A DNA stretch of 64,000 bases. It comes from Uruburuella suis. Lineage in GTDB: Bacteria > Pseudomonadota > Gammaproteobacteria > Burkholderiales > Neisseriaceae. The notes under the pieces are model-generated. The model saw nothing but the letters and a program-made list of their open reading frames with translations, was not told where the DNA came from and searched no databases. Shown here in pieces: positions 25,231 to 33,125 of the stretch (position 1 is the first letter of the stretch; every line of letters begins with the position of its first letter). Both the position numbers and the translations under genes were made by a program. Location: contig NZ_SLXE01000009.1 of assembly GCF_004341385.1 (NCBI RefSeq), positions 1 to 64,000 of the forward strand, given 5' to 3'.

Positions 25231-26076
25231 TCAATCGAGCTTGTGCACAAAATGGTGCGCACTGATTTCATAGCCGTTTTCAAAATAAAGCCGGTGCGCC
25301 TGGGTGCGATCGCTGCCCACATTGGAATCGATGTGAATCTGCTGAATGCCTGCCGCCTCGGCGATGCGGCGCACTTCTGCCAACAGGCGCGCGGCATAAC
25401 CTTTGCCGCGGCTTTGCGGAATGGTGACCACATCATCGATATGGATATGGCGGCCGCTCACCAAATTGATTTCTTCACGGAAACCGCACACAGCCACGGC
25501 ATTGGTTTTGCCTTCTTCGAAAATGCCCAGCAAACGGTAGCCTTGGCTGCGTTGCAGATTATTCACTTGCTCGACAAAGCGGTTGACATCAGTGAGCATG
25601 GGGCGCAGCACGCTCAATGCGCCAAACGCCACGGCCGTTTCACCGGCTTCAATCTCACGCAGCACGCTGCCGGCGGGCACGCCGGCCTCTTGGCGCGCGG
25701 CCTGCTCTTCGGCGCTCTGCTTCTCTTCAATCGCCTGCGCCAGCGACACTTTCGACTCGGCCGCCGCCTCAGCCTGCTCGCTGCGCTCATCCAATAGCGC
25801 TTTGCAATCCATTACGCGCAAATCATTGTCGGCAGCGAAATCCATCAAAAAGCGGAACATGGCCGGGTTGATTTCTTCGAGCTTTTTATCCACCGCCACA
25901 CAGCGCACCTTATCCACCAGCATGGGCCGCACCCATTGGTGGTAGGCCAGCCGGTTGCCTTTGTCGAATGAAGACAAAATGCCGCACAAACGCTCGGCCC
26001 AATCGCTGGGGCGGAAGGTTTTGCCCTTGCTGGTGGTGCCGTGAATCACGATTTCATAAGGGTTGCAAACTAACAT
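25231..26076 (-). CDS. DUF3579 domain fused to a GNAT acetyltransferase
   Basis: A 281-residue two-domain protein. Residues 1-95 (YEIVIHGTTSKGKTFRPSDW, LAYHQWVRPMLVDKVRCVAVDKKLEEINPAMFRFLMDFA) match DUF3579. A charged linker (about 95-135) leads to a GNAT domain (about 140-281) with the acetyl-CoA loop PQSRGKGYAARLL and the C-terminal HRLYFENGYEI. The acceptor is unknown; the pairing suggests the N-terminal domain recruits a substrate. No clear ribosome site; AGAGAAGC lies upstream. Confidence 0.75.
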   Translation of the reverse strand: MLVCNPYEIVIHGTTSKGKTFRPSDWAERLCGILSSFDKGNRLAYHQWVRPMLVDKVRCVAVDKKLEEINPAMFRFLMDFAADNDLRVMDCKALLDERSEQAEAAAESKVSLAQAIEEKQSAEEQAARQEAGVPAGSVLREIEAGETAVAFGALSVLRPMLTDVNRFVEQVNNLQRSQGYRLLGIFEEGKTNAVAVCGFREEINLVSGRHIHIDDVVTIPQSRGKGYAARLLAEVRRIAEAAGIQQIHIDSNVGSDRTQAHRLYFENGYEISAHHFVHKLD

Positions 26077-26586
26077 GAGCGCTTCTCTAAAGGTAAGGTT
26101 GAACGACTGAGCGCCCGGGCGATGGTGCGCAAACAGTTCTATATATCATATCAAAAATATCAAAACACAGGGCTGCACAATCGCATCAGAGCCGCCTGTG
26201 GCTGCACTGCCTGCGCCATGCGGCACGCCATATGCGCTTTGCCATATGCGCTTTGCCAGCATTTCTCAGGCAACGGCCGCTTGAATCAGCCGAATTATAC
26301 CCGATGCCGCGCCTGCTCCAAAATATTGTGCAGCCTGCGGCTTTTGGCTGTTGCTTTATTTCATTTTAAAAATTTCCCCACATTCATCGCCGGCTATTTT
26401 CAAGTGGCCATGCCGCTATTTTCGCGCCAATCAGGCCGTCTGAAAACCAATTTTCTCAATAAAATATCAACATTTTATTATTTTTAAGAATAAATTGGCT
26501 TGCATCAAGCATGGGAAATAAATTTACAGACAAGGCCGGCGGAATTTAACGCAGATTGCTGCTAATTTAATTTTTACCCTACCAAA

Positions 26587-26596
26587 TTGTCAACAA
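26587..26596. promoter_or_regulatory. Palindrome TTGTCAACAA upstream of glnK
   Basis: A perfect palindrome within AAATTGTCAACAATCC, 86 bases before the glnK start. It matches the TNGT-NN-ACNA pattern of FadR/GntR-type operators and the motifs before urtA. Function inferred. Confidence 0.45.
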
Positions 26597-26654
26597 TCCT
26601 ATTGCGAACCGGTGGCTTTATCAGTAAGGTTGAGCCTGTGCATTTTTTAATCGA

Positions 26655-26664
26655 TTGTTGACAT
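26655..26664. promoter_or_regulatory. Second TTGTTGACA motif before glnK
   Basis: TTGTTGACAT within CGATTGTTGACATTCC, 18 bases before the glnK ATG; 9 of 10 positions fit TTGT-NN-ACAA. It would lie in or near the 5' leader, so a bound protein could block elongation or ribosome access. Confidence 0.4.
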
Positions 26665-26681
26665 TCCAAAAAGGAAGCATC

Positions 26682-27020
26682 ATGAAAAAAGTAACCGCCA
26701 TGATTAAGCCGTTTAAGCTCGATGATGTTCGCGAAGCTTTGAGCGACATAGGTATTCAAGGGATGACCGTTACCGAGGTAAAAGGCTTCGGCCGCCAAAA
26801 AGGCCACACCGAAGTGTATCGTGGCGCTGAATATGCCGTCGATTTTTTGCCGAAAATCCAGATTGACATCGTGCTCTCCGATGATCAGATCGAGCGCGTG
26901 ATTGAGGTGATTATCGAAACAGCGCGCACCGGAAAAGTGGGCGACGGTAAAATTTTCATCAGTCCGGTTGACCAGGTTATCCGCATCCGCACCGGCGAAA
27001 CCGGCGATGTTGCCGTGTAA
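26682..27020 (+). CDS. glnK: Nitrogen regulatory protein PII
   Basis: A 112-residue PII protein. It starts MKKVTAMIKPFKLDDVREAL and has the T-loop Tyr51 in YRGAEYAVDF, the uridylylation site, and GKVGDGKIFISPVDQVIRIRTGE. PII binds ATP, ADP and 2-oxoglutarate and, when paired with amtB, blocks ammonium entry under nitrogen excess. It is 36 bases upstream of amtB. AAGGAAGCATC precedes the ATG. GlnB is also possible, but the amtB linkage favours GlnK. Confidence 0.93.
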   Translation: MKKVTAMIKPFKLDDVREALSDIGIQGMTVTEVKGFGRQKGHTEVYRGAEYAVDFLPKIQIDIVLSDDQIERVIEVIIETARTGKVGDGKIFISPVDQVIRIRTGETGDVAV

Positions 27021-27055
27021 CTTAATTTCAAAAATACAAGAAAAGGAAAACCGCG

Positions 27056-28375
27056 ATGAAAAATATCCAACGCCTGTTCAGCGCCGCATTTCTGATTATG
27101 CCGGCCGCCGCTATGGCCGCCGGCACCGATGATTGGTGGAAACCTTTGAGCGCAATCAACTCGGGCGATACGGCCTGGGTGATGACCTCTGCCGCGCTGG
27201 TTTTGTTTATGACGCTGCCGGGCCTCGCGCTCTTTTACGGCGGCATGGTGCGCAAGAAAAACCTGCTCTCCACTATGATGCACAGCTTTTCTGCCGCCGC
27301 CTTGGTGAGCGTGTTGTGGATGGCAATCGGCTATTCGCTCGCCTTCACACCCGGCAATGCCTTTATCGGCGGCCTCGACCGTGTGTTTTTAAGCGGCATG
27401 GGGCTGGATTTGCACAAAAAAATCGGCACGGTGTCGCCTAATGCGGGCAGCATTCCCGAAACGGTGTTTATGTTTTTCCAAATGACATTTGCCATTATTT
27501 CCACCGCCATCATCACCGGCGCCTTTGCCGAGCGCATGAAATATTCGGCCATGATGCTTTTTTCGGGCTTGTGGGTGCTGCTGGTGTATGTGCCCACCGC
27601 GCATTGGGTGTGGGGCGGCGGCTTTATGGGTGAAGGCGGCGTGCTCGATTATGCCGGCGGCACCGTGGTGCACATCAACGCCGGTGTGGCCGGGCTGGTG
27701 GCGGCCATTGTGCTGGGCAAACGCATCGGCTACGGCAAAGAAGCCATGCCGCCGCACAATATGGCGCTCACCTTGATGGGCGCGGCCATGCTGTGGGTGG
27801 GCTGGTTCGGCTTTAACGCAGGCTCTGCGGTGGCGGCCGATGCTTCTGCCGGCATGGCCATGGCAGTTACTCAAATCGCTGCCGCCGCTGCCGCACTCAC
27901 TTGGCTGGCGTGCGAAAAAATTTCCGGCCACCGCCCTTCCGCCTTGGGCTTAGCTTCAGGCGCGGTGGCGGGCTTGGTGGGCATCACCCCGGCAGCCGGC
28001 TTTGTGGGCCCGCAAGGTGCGCTGGCCATCGGCGTGCTCACGGCTGCGGGCGCATTCTGGGCTTCGGTGATTCTGAAGCGCAAACTGGGCTACGATGATT
28101 CGCTCGATGCGTTCGGCATTCACGGCTTCGGCGGCCTCATCGGCGCGATTCTCACCGGCATTTTTTTCAGCAACCAGATTTTCGGCGGCGATGCCACCGT
28201 GGGCGCGCAATTGTTTACCCAGGTGAAAGATGCGCTTACCACCGTGGTGTATAGCGGTGTGGCCACTTTTGTGATTTTGAAAGCGGTGTCGGCCATTTGC
28301 GGCGGCTTGCGTGTGGAAAAAGATGTGGAACGCGAAGGGCTTGATTTGAATGTGCACGGCGAGCGCGTGGAATAA
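27056..28375 (+). CDS. amtB: Ammonium transporter AmtB
   Basis: A 439-residue Amt/Rh channel with a cleavable signal peptide (LIMPAAAMA) and 11 membrane helices. It has the family segments LPGLALFYGGMVRKKN, VWGGGFMGEGGVLDYAGGTVVHINAG (first pore His) and FGIHGFGGLIGAILTGIF (second pore His). It imports ammonium and is gated by GlnK. The C-terminal tail (EKDVEREGLDLNVHGERVE) matches the GlnK-binding type. Its last 110 bases are duplicated 479 bases downstream. Confidence 0.95.
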   Translation: MKNIQRLFSAAFLIMPAAAMAAGTDDWWKPLSAINSGDTAWVMTSAALVLFMTLPGLALFYGGMVRKKNLLSTMMHSFSAAALVSVLWMAIGYSLAFTPGNAFIGGLDRVFLSGMGLDLHKKIGTVSPNAGSIPETVFMFFQMTFAIISTAIITGAFAERMKYSAMMLFSGLWVLLVYVPTAHWVWGGGFMGEGGVLDYAGGTVVHINAGVAGLVAAIVLGKRIGYGKEAMPPHNMALTLMGAAMLWVGWFGFNAGSAVAADASAGMAMAVTQIAAAAAALTWLACEKISGHRPSALGLASGAVAGLVGITPAAGFVGPQGALAIGVLTAAGAFWASVILKRKLGYDDSLDAFGIHGFGGLIGAILTGIFFSNQIFGGDATVGAQLFTQVKDALTTVVYSGVATFVILKAVSAICGGLRVEKDVEREGLDLNVHGERVE

Positions 28376-28410
28376 GCCCGGCTCGGATAAATCAGCGCAA
28401 TGAAGAAAAT

Positions 28411-28453
28411 CATCAAAAGGCCGTCTGAAACTTTTTCAGACGGCCTTTTGATG
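28411..28453. terminator. amtB uptake-sequence terminator
   Basis: CATCAAAAGGCCGTCTGAAA pairs with the inverted copy through GGCCTTTTGATG, a 20-bp stem with a short loop. A copy is at 28959-29001. Confidence 0.75.
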
Positions 28454-28468
28454 ATAAATTAAATGATA

Positions 28469-28660
28469 ATACCAATTCGAAAAAATAACCTTGCAAAATA
28501 AAAGCAGTTCGGCGGCATCATCCGCGTAGGTCGGATTCTTGAATCCGACGTTTGGCCAACGGCCAAAGCGATGTGCGTGCCTTGTTCTGCGAACAAGTGT
28601 CGGATTCGAGAATCCGACCTACAGGCTGCCTGTTTGTATATTATTTTTTCGAATTGGTAT
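28469..28660. repeat. 192-bp repeat with ATACCAATTC ends and GTAGGTCGGATTC core (family A')
   Basis: The ends ATACCAATTCGAAAAAATAA and TTATTTTTTCGAATTGGTAT are inverted repeats like those of the Correia-like family A. The interior is a palindromic GTAGGTCGGATTC / GAATCCGACCTAC module with GGCCAACGGCCAA and TTGTTCTGCGAACAA arms. Other copies: 38779-38969 (opposite orientation) and 58073-58262 (decayed ends). Confidence 0.8.
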
Positions 28661-28744
28661 AAAACATTGTTTATTAATATAAAAATCAATCTTCATCAGA
28701 AATAGATTGAATTGCCAAACCCAACGTTTCAGACGGCCTGCGGG

Positions 28745-29001
28745 CTTTTGTGATTTTGAAAGCGGTGTCGGCCATTTGCGGCGGCTTGCGTGTGGAAAAA
28801 GATGTGGAACGCGAAGGGCTTGATTTGAATGTGCACGGCGAGCGCGTGGAATAATACCAATCCAAAAAAGTAACCTAACTTCGTTGTCTCGCCTTGTTAG
28901 CTTACTTTTTTGAATGGGTAGAAGCCCGGCTCGGATCAATCAGCGCAATAAAGAAAATCATCAAAAGGCCGTCTGAAACTTTTTCAGACGGCCTTTTGAT
29001 G
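28745..29001 (+). pseudogene. Duplicated 3' end of amtB with its terminator
   Basis: Bases 28745-28853 repeat amtB 28266-28374 almost exactly (last 36 codons: FVILKAVSAICGGLRVEKDV onward). After a 67-bp family-A insertion the copy resumes with the amtB trailer and terminator (28959-29001). It has no start or upstream domain, so it is a non-functional remnant of a tandem duplication. Confidence 0.85.
28854..28920. repeat. Internally deleted family-A repeat inside the amtB 3' copy
   Basis: ATACCAATCC ... GAATGGGTA, 67 bp, keeping both ends and AACTTCGTTGTCTCGCCTTG but lacking the central PACTATCTGTACTG-type part. The intact amtB copy at 28372 gives the empty site for this insertion. Confidence 0.75.
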
Positions 29002-29042
29002 ATGAATGAAATGATAAAGGCTTGTTTTTTTTAAACTAAACA

Positions 29043-29597
29043 TCAATCTTCATCGGTGTCAAAAGCATTATCGGCCACAAAAGGCGTGGGCAGCTCATTG
29101 GGGGTGTAGTCCATAATCTCGCGCAGCGCTTGAAACAGCGCGCGGAAATTTTTCGGCGGCTTGCCCAGCTCGCGCTCTTTGCGGGTGTTGCGGATTAAGG
29201 TGCGCAAAGCGCCGGCGTCGGCTTGCGGATATTCGGCGATAAAGGCAGTGAGCGCGTCATCATGCTCAATCAAGCGCTCGCGCGCCTGCTCGATGCGCTG
29301 CATCAAGGCGTTGTGGGCGGTGTTGTCGCCGCGCAGCTTGGCCAGATAGGCTTCGATCGGGGCGGGGTCGATGTCGCGCATCAGGCGGCCGATGTATTGA
29401 GTTTGGCGCTTGAGCGCGCCATTGGCGGTGATTTTTTTGTGCGCCAGCAGCGCTTCGAGCAAATCTTCGGGCAGGCCGATTTTTTTCAGCGTGTCGGCCG
29501 ATAGGCGGGTGAGCTGCACGCCCAAATCCTGCAAATCGTTCATCTGCTTTTTCATGCGGGTTTTGCTCACCCATTCTTGCGGATTTTGTTCGCTCAT
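29043..29597 (-). CDS. darP: Ribosome-associated protein DarP (YjgA, DUF615)
   Basis: A 184-residue DUF615 protein, all-helical and charged: EWVSKTRMKKQMNDLQDLGVQLTRLSADTLKKIGLPEDLLEAL, KITANGALKRQTQYIGRLMRDID and RTLIRNTRKERELGKPPKNFRALFQALRE. E. coli DarP binds late 50S intermediates and promotes peptidyl-transferase maturation. In many proteobacteria it is divergently adjacent to pmbA; here an oxidoreductase gene sits between them. Confidence 0.9.
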   Translation of the reverse strand: MSEQNPQEWVSKTRMKKQMNDLQDLGVQLTRLSADTLKKIGLPEDLLEALLAHKKITANGALKRQTQYIGRLMRDIDPAPIEAYLAKLRGDNTAHNALMQRIEQARERLIEHDDALTAFIAEYPQADAGALRTLIRNTRKERELGKPPKNFRALFQALREIMDYTPNELPTPFVADNAFDTDED

Positions 29598-29652
29598 ATT
29601 GATATTCCGTTGGAGTGATGGCGCTTATTTTAACACAGCAAGCCTGATATTT

Positions 29653-29688
29653 TTGAGGCCGTCTGAAAGCTTTTTCAGACGGCCTCAA
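29653..29688. terminator. Uptake-sequence hairpin between darP and the oxidoreductase
   Basis: TTGAGGCCGTCTGAAA with its inverted copy (16-bp stem), just beyond the oxidoreductase stop on the minus strand. Confidence 0.65.
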
Positions 29689-29705
29689 GCTTTGTTTGCG
29701 GGCAT

Positions 29706-30716
29706 TTATTTGATTTTCACCACAATCTTGCCCTTGGCGCGCCCGCTCTGGGCATAATCGAGCGCTTGTTGGGCTTGGGCAAAGGGAAACACGCGATCGA
29801 GAACCGGCACGATTTTGCCCGTTTCAATCAAGGTTGTGATGCGGCGCAATTGCTCGCCGCTGGGGTGCATAAACAAAAAGCGGTAAGCCGCCCCGCTTTG
29901 GTGCGCCCGGCGGGTGATTTTGGCCGAAGCCAGGCTCAGCAGCAGGGTTTTGAACATACCCAGCCCGTTTTCGCGGGCAAAACGGCCATCGGGTATGCCC
30001 GACACCGACACCACCATGCCGCCGGGCTTCAGCACTTGAAAAGATTGCAACAGCGCTTCTCCGCCCAAGGTGTCGAGCACGGCATCATAATCATGCAGCA
30101 CTTGGGCGAAATTTTCGAGATGGTAATTGATGATGCGGTCTGCACCCAGCGACTGCACCAACGGCGCACCCGCTTCGCCGGCAGTGGTGGCCACATAAGC
30201 GCCCATGCTTTTGGCCAGCTGAATGGCAAACGTGCCCACGCCGCCGGCGCCGGCCTGAATCAGAATTTTCTGCCCCGCCTGCAAATGCATCAAATCGTGC
30301 AAAGCCTGATAAGCGGTGAGCCCCACCAGCGGCACCGATGCGGCTTCTTCAAATGAAAGGTTGGCAGGCTTGGGGGCGATGTCGTCTTCATGCGCCGCGA
30401 TAAATTGGGCAAAGGTGCCGATATTGCTTTTGCGCGGCCGCCCGTAAACCGCGTCGCCCACTTTGAAGCGCTGCACTTTGCTGCCCACGGCGCGCACCAC
30501 GCCGGCAAAATCGTTGCCCAAAATCAGCGGCATATCGAAATGCAGCAGCAATTTGAGCTTGCCGTCGCGGATTTTGAAATCCACCGGATTCACGCTGGCG
30601 GCGTGGATTTCGGCCAAAATTTCGTGTTCGCCGATTGCGGGCACGGGCACATCAGCCAAGCGCAAGGGCTGTTGTTTACCGTAGCGCTCAATCAGCATGG
30701 CTTTCATGGTAGTCAT
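29706..30716 (-). CDS. NADP-dependent oxidoreductase, zinc-independent MDR family
   Basis: A 336-residue quinone-oxidoreductase-like medium-chain dehydrogenase. It has an N-terminal GroES-like domain (KAMLIERYGKQQPLRLADVPVP, ASVNPVDFKIRDG, GNDFAGVVRAVGSKV) and a nucleotide-binding fold with AGAGGVGTFAIQLAKSMGA. The structural and catalytic zinc cysteines of true alcohol dehydrogenases are absent. Substrate is probably a quinone or enone. GGAG upstream of ATG 30716 decides the start over an 18-codon extension. It separates darP from pmbA. Confidence 0.82.
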   Translation of the reverse strand: MTTMKAMLIERYGKQQPLRLADVPVPAIGEHEILAEIHAASVNPVDFKIRDGKLKLLLHFDMPLILGNDFAGVVRAVGSKVQRFKVGDAVYGRPRKSNIGTFAQFIAAHEDDIAPKPANLSFEEAASVPLVGLTAYQALHDLMHLQAGQKILIQAGAGGVGTFAIQLAKSMGAYVATTAGEAGAPLVQSLGADRIINYHLENFAQVLHDYDAVLDTLGGEALLQSFQVLKPGGMVVSVSGIPDGRFARENGLGMFKTLLLSLASAKITRRAHQSGAAYRFLFMHPSGEQLRRITTLIETGKIVPVLDRVFPFAQAQQALDYAQSGRAKGKIVVKIK

Positions 30717-30831
30717 GGCGAAGCTCCATCGAAAAAATAATTGGACAAAGATTATAACGCCGATAGCCACATTTTTGCCGCCGCCGCAGGAAAGCAGTTA
30801 AAATAAGCGCAATCACACGCTGGGAATATTC

Positions 30832-32160
30832 ATGTTTAATCATCAGAAAAACGAGCTGGCCGCACTTTGCAAACAAGCGCTCCGGCTGGCCGAACAAGGC
30901 GGCGCCACCGCCGCCGAAGCCGATTTGAGCGAATCAGTGGGGCAAGATGTGCAGGTGCGGCTGGGCGAAATCGAGCAAATCGAATACCAGCAAGACAAAT
31001 CGCTCGACATCACCGTGTATGTGGGGCAACGCAAAGGCCGCGCCAGCACCGCCGATTTTTCTCAGCAAGCCTTGGCCGACACCGTGCGCGCCGCGCTAGA
31101 TATCGCCCGCTACACCGCCGCCGACGATTGCGCAGGATTAGCCGATGCCGAGCTGATGGCCACCGAATTCGGCGATTTGGACACCTATCACGAATGGCCG
31201 CTTTCCACCGAAGCGGCCATCGCCTTGGCGCAACAATGCGAGCAAGCCGCGCTTGACGCCGATGCGCGCATTGAAAATTCAGAAGGCGCCGGCGTGCATG
31301 CCGGCCATTACCAATATGTGTATGGCAACAGCCACGGCTTTTTGCACCACGCGCAAGGCTCACGCCACAGCATGTCGTGCAGCGTGGTGGCCGCAGATGA
31401 TGGCGGCATGCAGCGCGATTATTGGTATGACCTCGCCCGCAGCCACACCGATTTAGACACGCCCGAAGCCATCGGCCGCACCGCCGCCGAGCGCACCGTG
31501 CGCCGCTTGGGCGGCAGAAGCCTGCCCACCGGCAATTATCCGGTGCTGTTTGACGCCACCGTGGCCGGCGGCCTGATCGGCCATTTGGTCGGCGGCCTCT
31601 CCGGCGGCGCACTCTATCGGCAAAGCAGCTTTCTAACCGACAGCCTCGGCACGCAGATTCTGCCCGAATTTCTACATTTGCGCGAAGAGCCGCATATCGC
31701 GCGCGCGCTGGGCAGCACTTATTTCGATGCCGAAGGCGTGGCCACCGCACCGCGCTTTGTGATTGAAGGCGGCCGCGTGCAAGGCTATTTTCTCAGCAGC
31801 TACAGCGCCCGCAAGCTCGGCATGCGCACCACCGCCAACGCCGGCGGCGCCCACAACCTGCACCTCAACCACACCTGCGCCACCCAGGCCGATTTGCTGC
31901 GGCAAATGGGCAGCGGCCTTTTGGTTACAGAATTGATGGGGCAAGGCGTAAACATGCTCACCGGCGATTATTCACGCGGCGCGGCCGGCTTTTGGGTGGA
32001 AAACGGCGTGATCGCTTATCCGGTGCAAGAAATCACCATCGCCGGCCGCTTGCAGGATATGTATCGCCATATCGCCGGCGTGGCCGATGATGCGCTCAAA
32101 CGCTCGGCGCACAAAGTGGGCTCGGTGCTGGTGGAAGAAATGACCGTGGCCGGCGCTTGA
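30832..32160 (+). CDS. pmbA: Metalloprotease subunit PmbA/TldE
   Basis: A 442-residue TldE. With TldD it forms a heterodimeric protease that degrades unfolded peptides and matures ribosomally made peptides such as microcin B17. It shows EADLSESVGQDVQVRLGEIEQIEYQQDKSLDITVYVGQRKGRAST, FDATVAGGLIGHLVGGLSGGALYRQSSFL and NAGGAHNLHLNHT. TldE itself lacks the HExxxH metal site of TldD, as here. tldD is not in the window. Confidence 0.92.
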   Translation: MFNHQKNELAALCKQALRLAEQGGATAAEADLSESVGQDVQVRLGEIEQIEYQQDKSLDITVYVGQRKGRASTADFSQQALADTVRAALDIARYTAADDCAGLADAELMATEFGDLDTYHEWPLSTEAAIALAQQCEQAALDADARIENSEGAGVHAGHYQYVYGNSHGFLHHAQGSRHSMSCSVVAADDGGMQRDYWYDLARSHTDLDTPEAIGRTAAERTVRRLGGRSLPTGNYPVLFDATVAGGLIGHLVGGLSGGALYRQSSFLTDSLGTQILPEFLHLREEPHIARALGSTYFDAEGVATAPRFVIEGGRVQGYFLSSYSARKLGMRTTANAGGAHNLHLNHTCATQADLLRQMGSGLLVTELMGQGVNMLTGDYSRGAAGFWVENGVIAYPVQEITIAGRLQDMYRHIAGVADDALKRSAHKVGSVLVEEMTVAGA

Positions 32161-32190
32161 GCGCGGGTTTGCCATCATTTAAAGAAAAAA

Positions 32191-32220
32191 AGGCCGTCTG
32201 AAAAAGTTTTCAGACGGCCT
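32191..32220 (+). terminator. Uptake-sequence terminator of pmbA
   Basis: AGGCCGTCTGAAAAA and its inverted copy with a very short loop, 30 bases after the stop. Confidence 0.65.
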
Positions 32221-32322
32221 GAAACTTTTGCAAAACCCAATATCTGACGCAGCCGCGCAGGCGGATGCCCGGTGCAAAGCAGCGCTTTGCTTGCCTCACA
32301 TATTTCACAAAATAATAAATTC

Positions 32323-32580
32323 TATAGTGGAATGAATGAAAAACTTATACAACCTATAGAAACGGCAATTAAAAATTGAAACTTTTATTTATTAAATTCT
32401 ATTATTTTCAATAGGTTGTATTTTTAAAATCTTCAAGTTTTAATTGCCGGATCTGGATCTATAGCAAGTCACAGCGGCGTAGGTTGGGTTGCAAACCCAA
32501 CGTTTCTTATGGTTTGCAGGTTTTGTTGGGTTTGCAACCCAACCTACCCGTTGTGGCACTTTTTTAAGTATTTCACTATA
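32323..32580. repeat. Family-B repeat interrupted by a nested element
   Basis: The ends TATAGTGGAATGAATGAAAA and AAGTATTTCACTATA, with the GTAGGTTGGGTT / AACCCAACCTAC interior, identify family B. A 111-bp AT-rich element (32354-32464) interrupts its left arm. This is the main content of the 965-base gap between pmbA and dsbB; a family-E repeat (32939-33101) follows, and 32581-32938 holds only a GAGCGACGG/CGCAGGAGCGACGG-type fragment and one uptake pair. Confidence 0.7.
32354..32464. repeat. Nested family-F element (CTATAG ... GGCAATTAA ends)
   Basis: Left end CTATAGAAACGGCAATTAAA, right end (inverse) CTATAGATCC...CCGGCAATTAAAAC. It is AT-rich and non-coding. Its ends match those of 44348-44506, also nested in another repeat. 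Confidence 0.6.
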
Positions 32581-32938
32581 TATTAAATCAAATACTTGAT
32601 TATTCCGTATTGATGGTGGCTACCTGAGCGACAACTGAAACTGCGCTTCAGGCCGGGCTCCTGCCTACGCAGGAGCGACGGAAAAGGTATTTTTCAAAGG
32701 CCTCGGCCTTTCTTTAAATGCAGATCAAACTCTTGAATCCGATGCTTGTTCAAAAACAAGATGGCAACTGAAAGCTTGGTTTTCCATGCGTCAAGGCCGT
32801 CTGAATGTTCAAACGGCCTGCATCTTGTTGCGCCATCTTGTGCCAAATCAGATTTTCTTGCCGAAAAGCTGGCAGCAGGCGGGGCAAGCTTTTATACTGC
32901 CTGTTTCTTTGTTATTTTATTTCAGACGGCCTTGCCGC

Positions 32939-33101
32939 TAGGGTCTATTCACAATTCATCCGCGAGTAAGATTTTGAGCGCAAAAGCGTGGCTGCAAGGC
33001 GAAAAGCACAGCAAGGTTGAACACCTTGCGAGCATTTTCAACGCAGCAGGCGCGTTTTTGAGCCAAAAGATTGCCGCGTGATGAAATGTGAACAAACCCT
33101 A
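32939..33101. repeat. Family-E repeat with TAGGGTCTATTCAC ends
   Basis: The left end TAGGGTCTATTCACAATTCA and the right end TGAAATGTGAACAAACCCTA are imperfect inverted repeats of about 25 bp. The interior has ATTTTGAGCGCAAAAGCG and CCAAAAGATTGCCGCG, shared with 23169-23296. It ends 25 bases before dsbB and so may carry or displace the dsbB promoter. Confidence 0.7.
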
Positions 33102-33125
33102 GGCAAAGCTGTGAACCGCTCAATT

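Larger units (their letters stand above)
26077..26681. other. Intergenic region upstream of glnK
   Basis: 605 bases without a credible gene: open frames here are low-complexity and atypical in composition. It holds one uptake sequence (about 26432) and becomes AT-rich over the last 230 bases, where two TTGT-NN-ACAN palindromes lie. I see no convincing sigma-54 (TGGC-N8-TTGC) element despite the nitrogen-related genes downstream. Confidence 0.6.

Noticed and set aside
26122..26487. 121-codon frame upstream of glnK
   Set aside because: Unusual composition (many Cys, Arg, Tyr), no ribosome site, spans an uptake sequence; no family resemblance.
26500..26520. Possible sigma-54 promoter (TTGGCTTGCATCAAGCATGG) before glnK
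   Set aside because: The GG and GC elements are not in the required TGGC-N8-TTGC arrangement, and it is 160 bases from the gene.
28520..28625. CRISPR-like or tRNA-like repeats (GATTCGAGAATCC)
   Set aside because: These are palindromic dispersed repeats without regular spacers, and they do not fold as a tRNA; the resemblance to a T-arm is superficial.
30832..32160. Frameshift in pmbA because the HExxH motif is absent
   Set aside because: TldE/PmbA subunits naturally lack the metal site of TldD; length and conserved blocks are complete.
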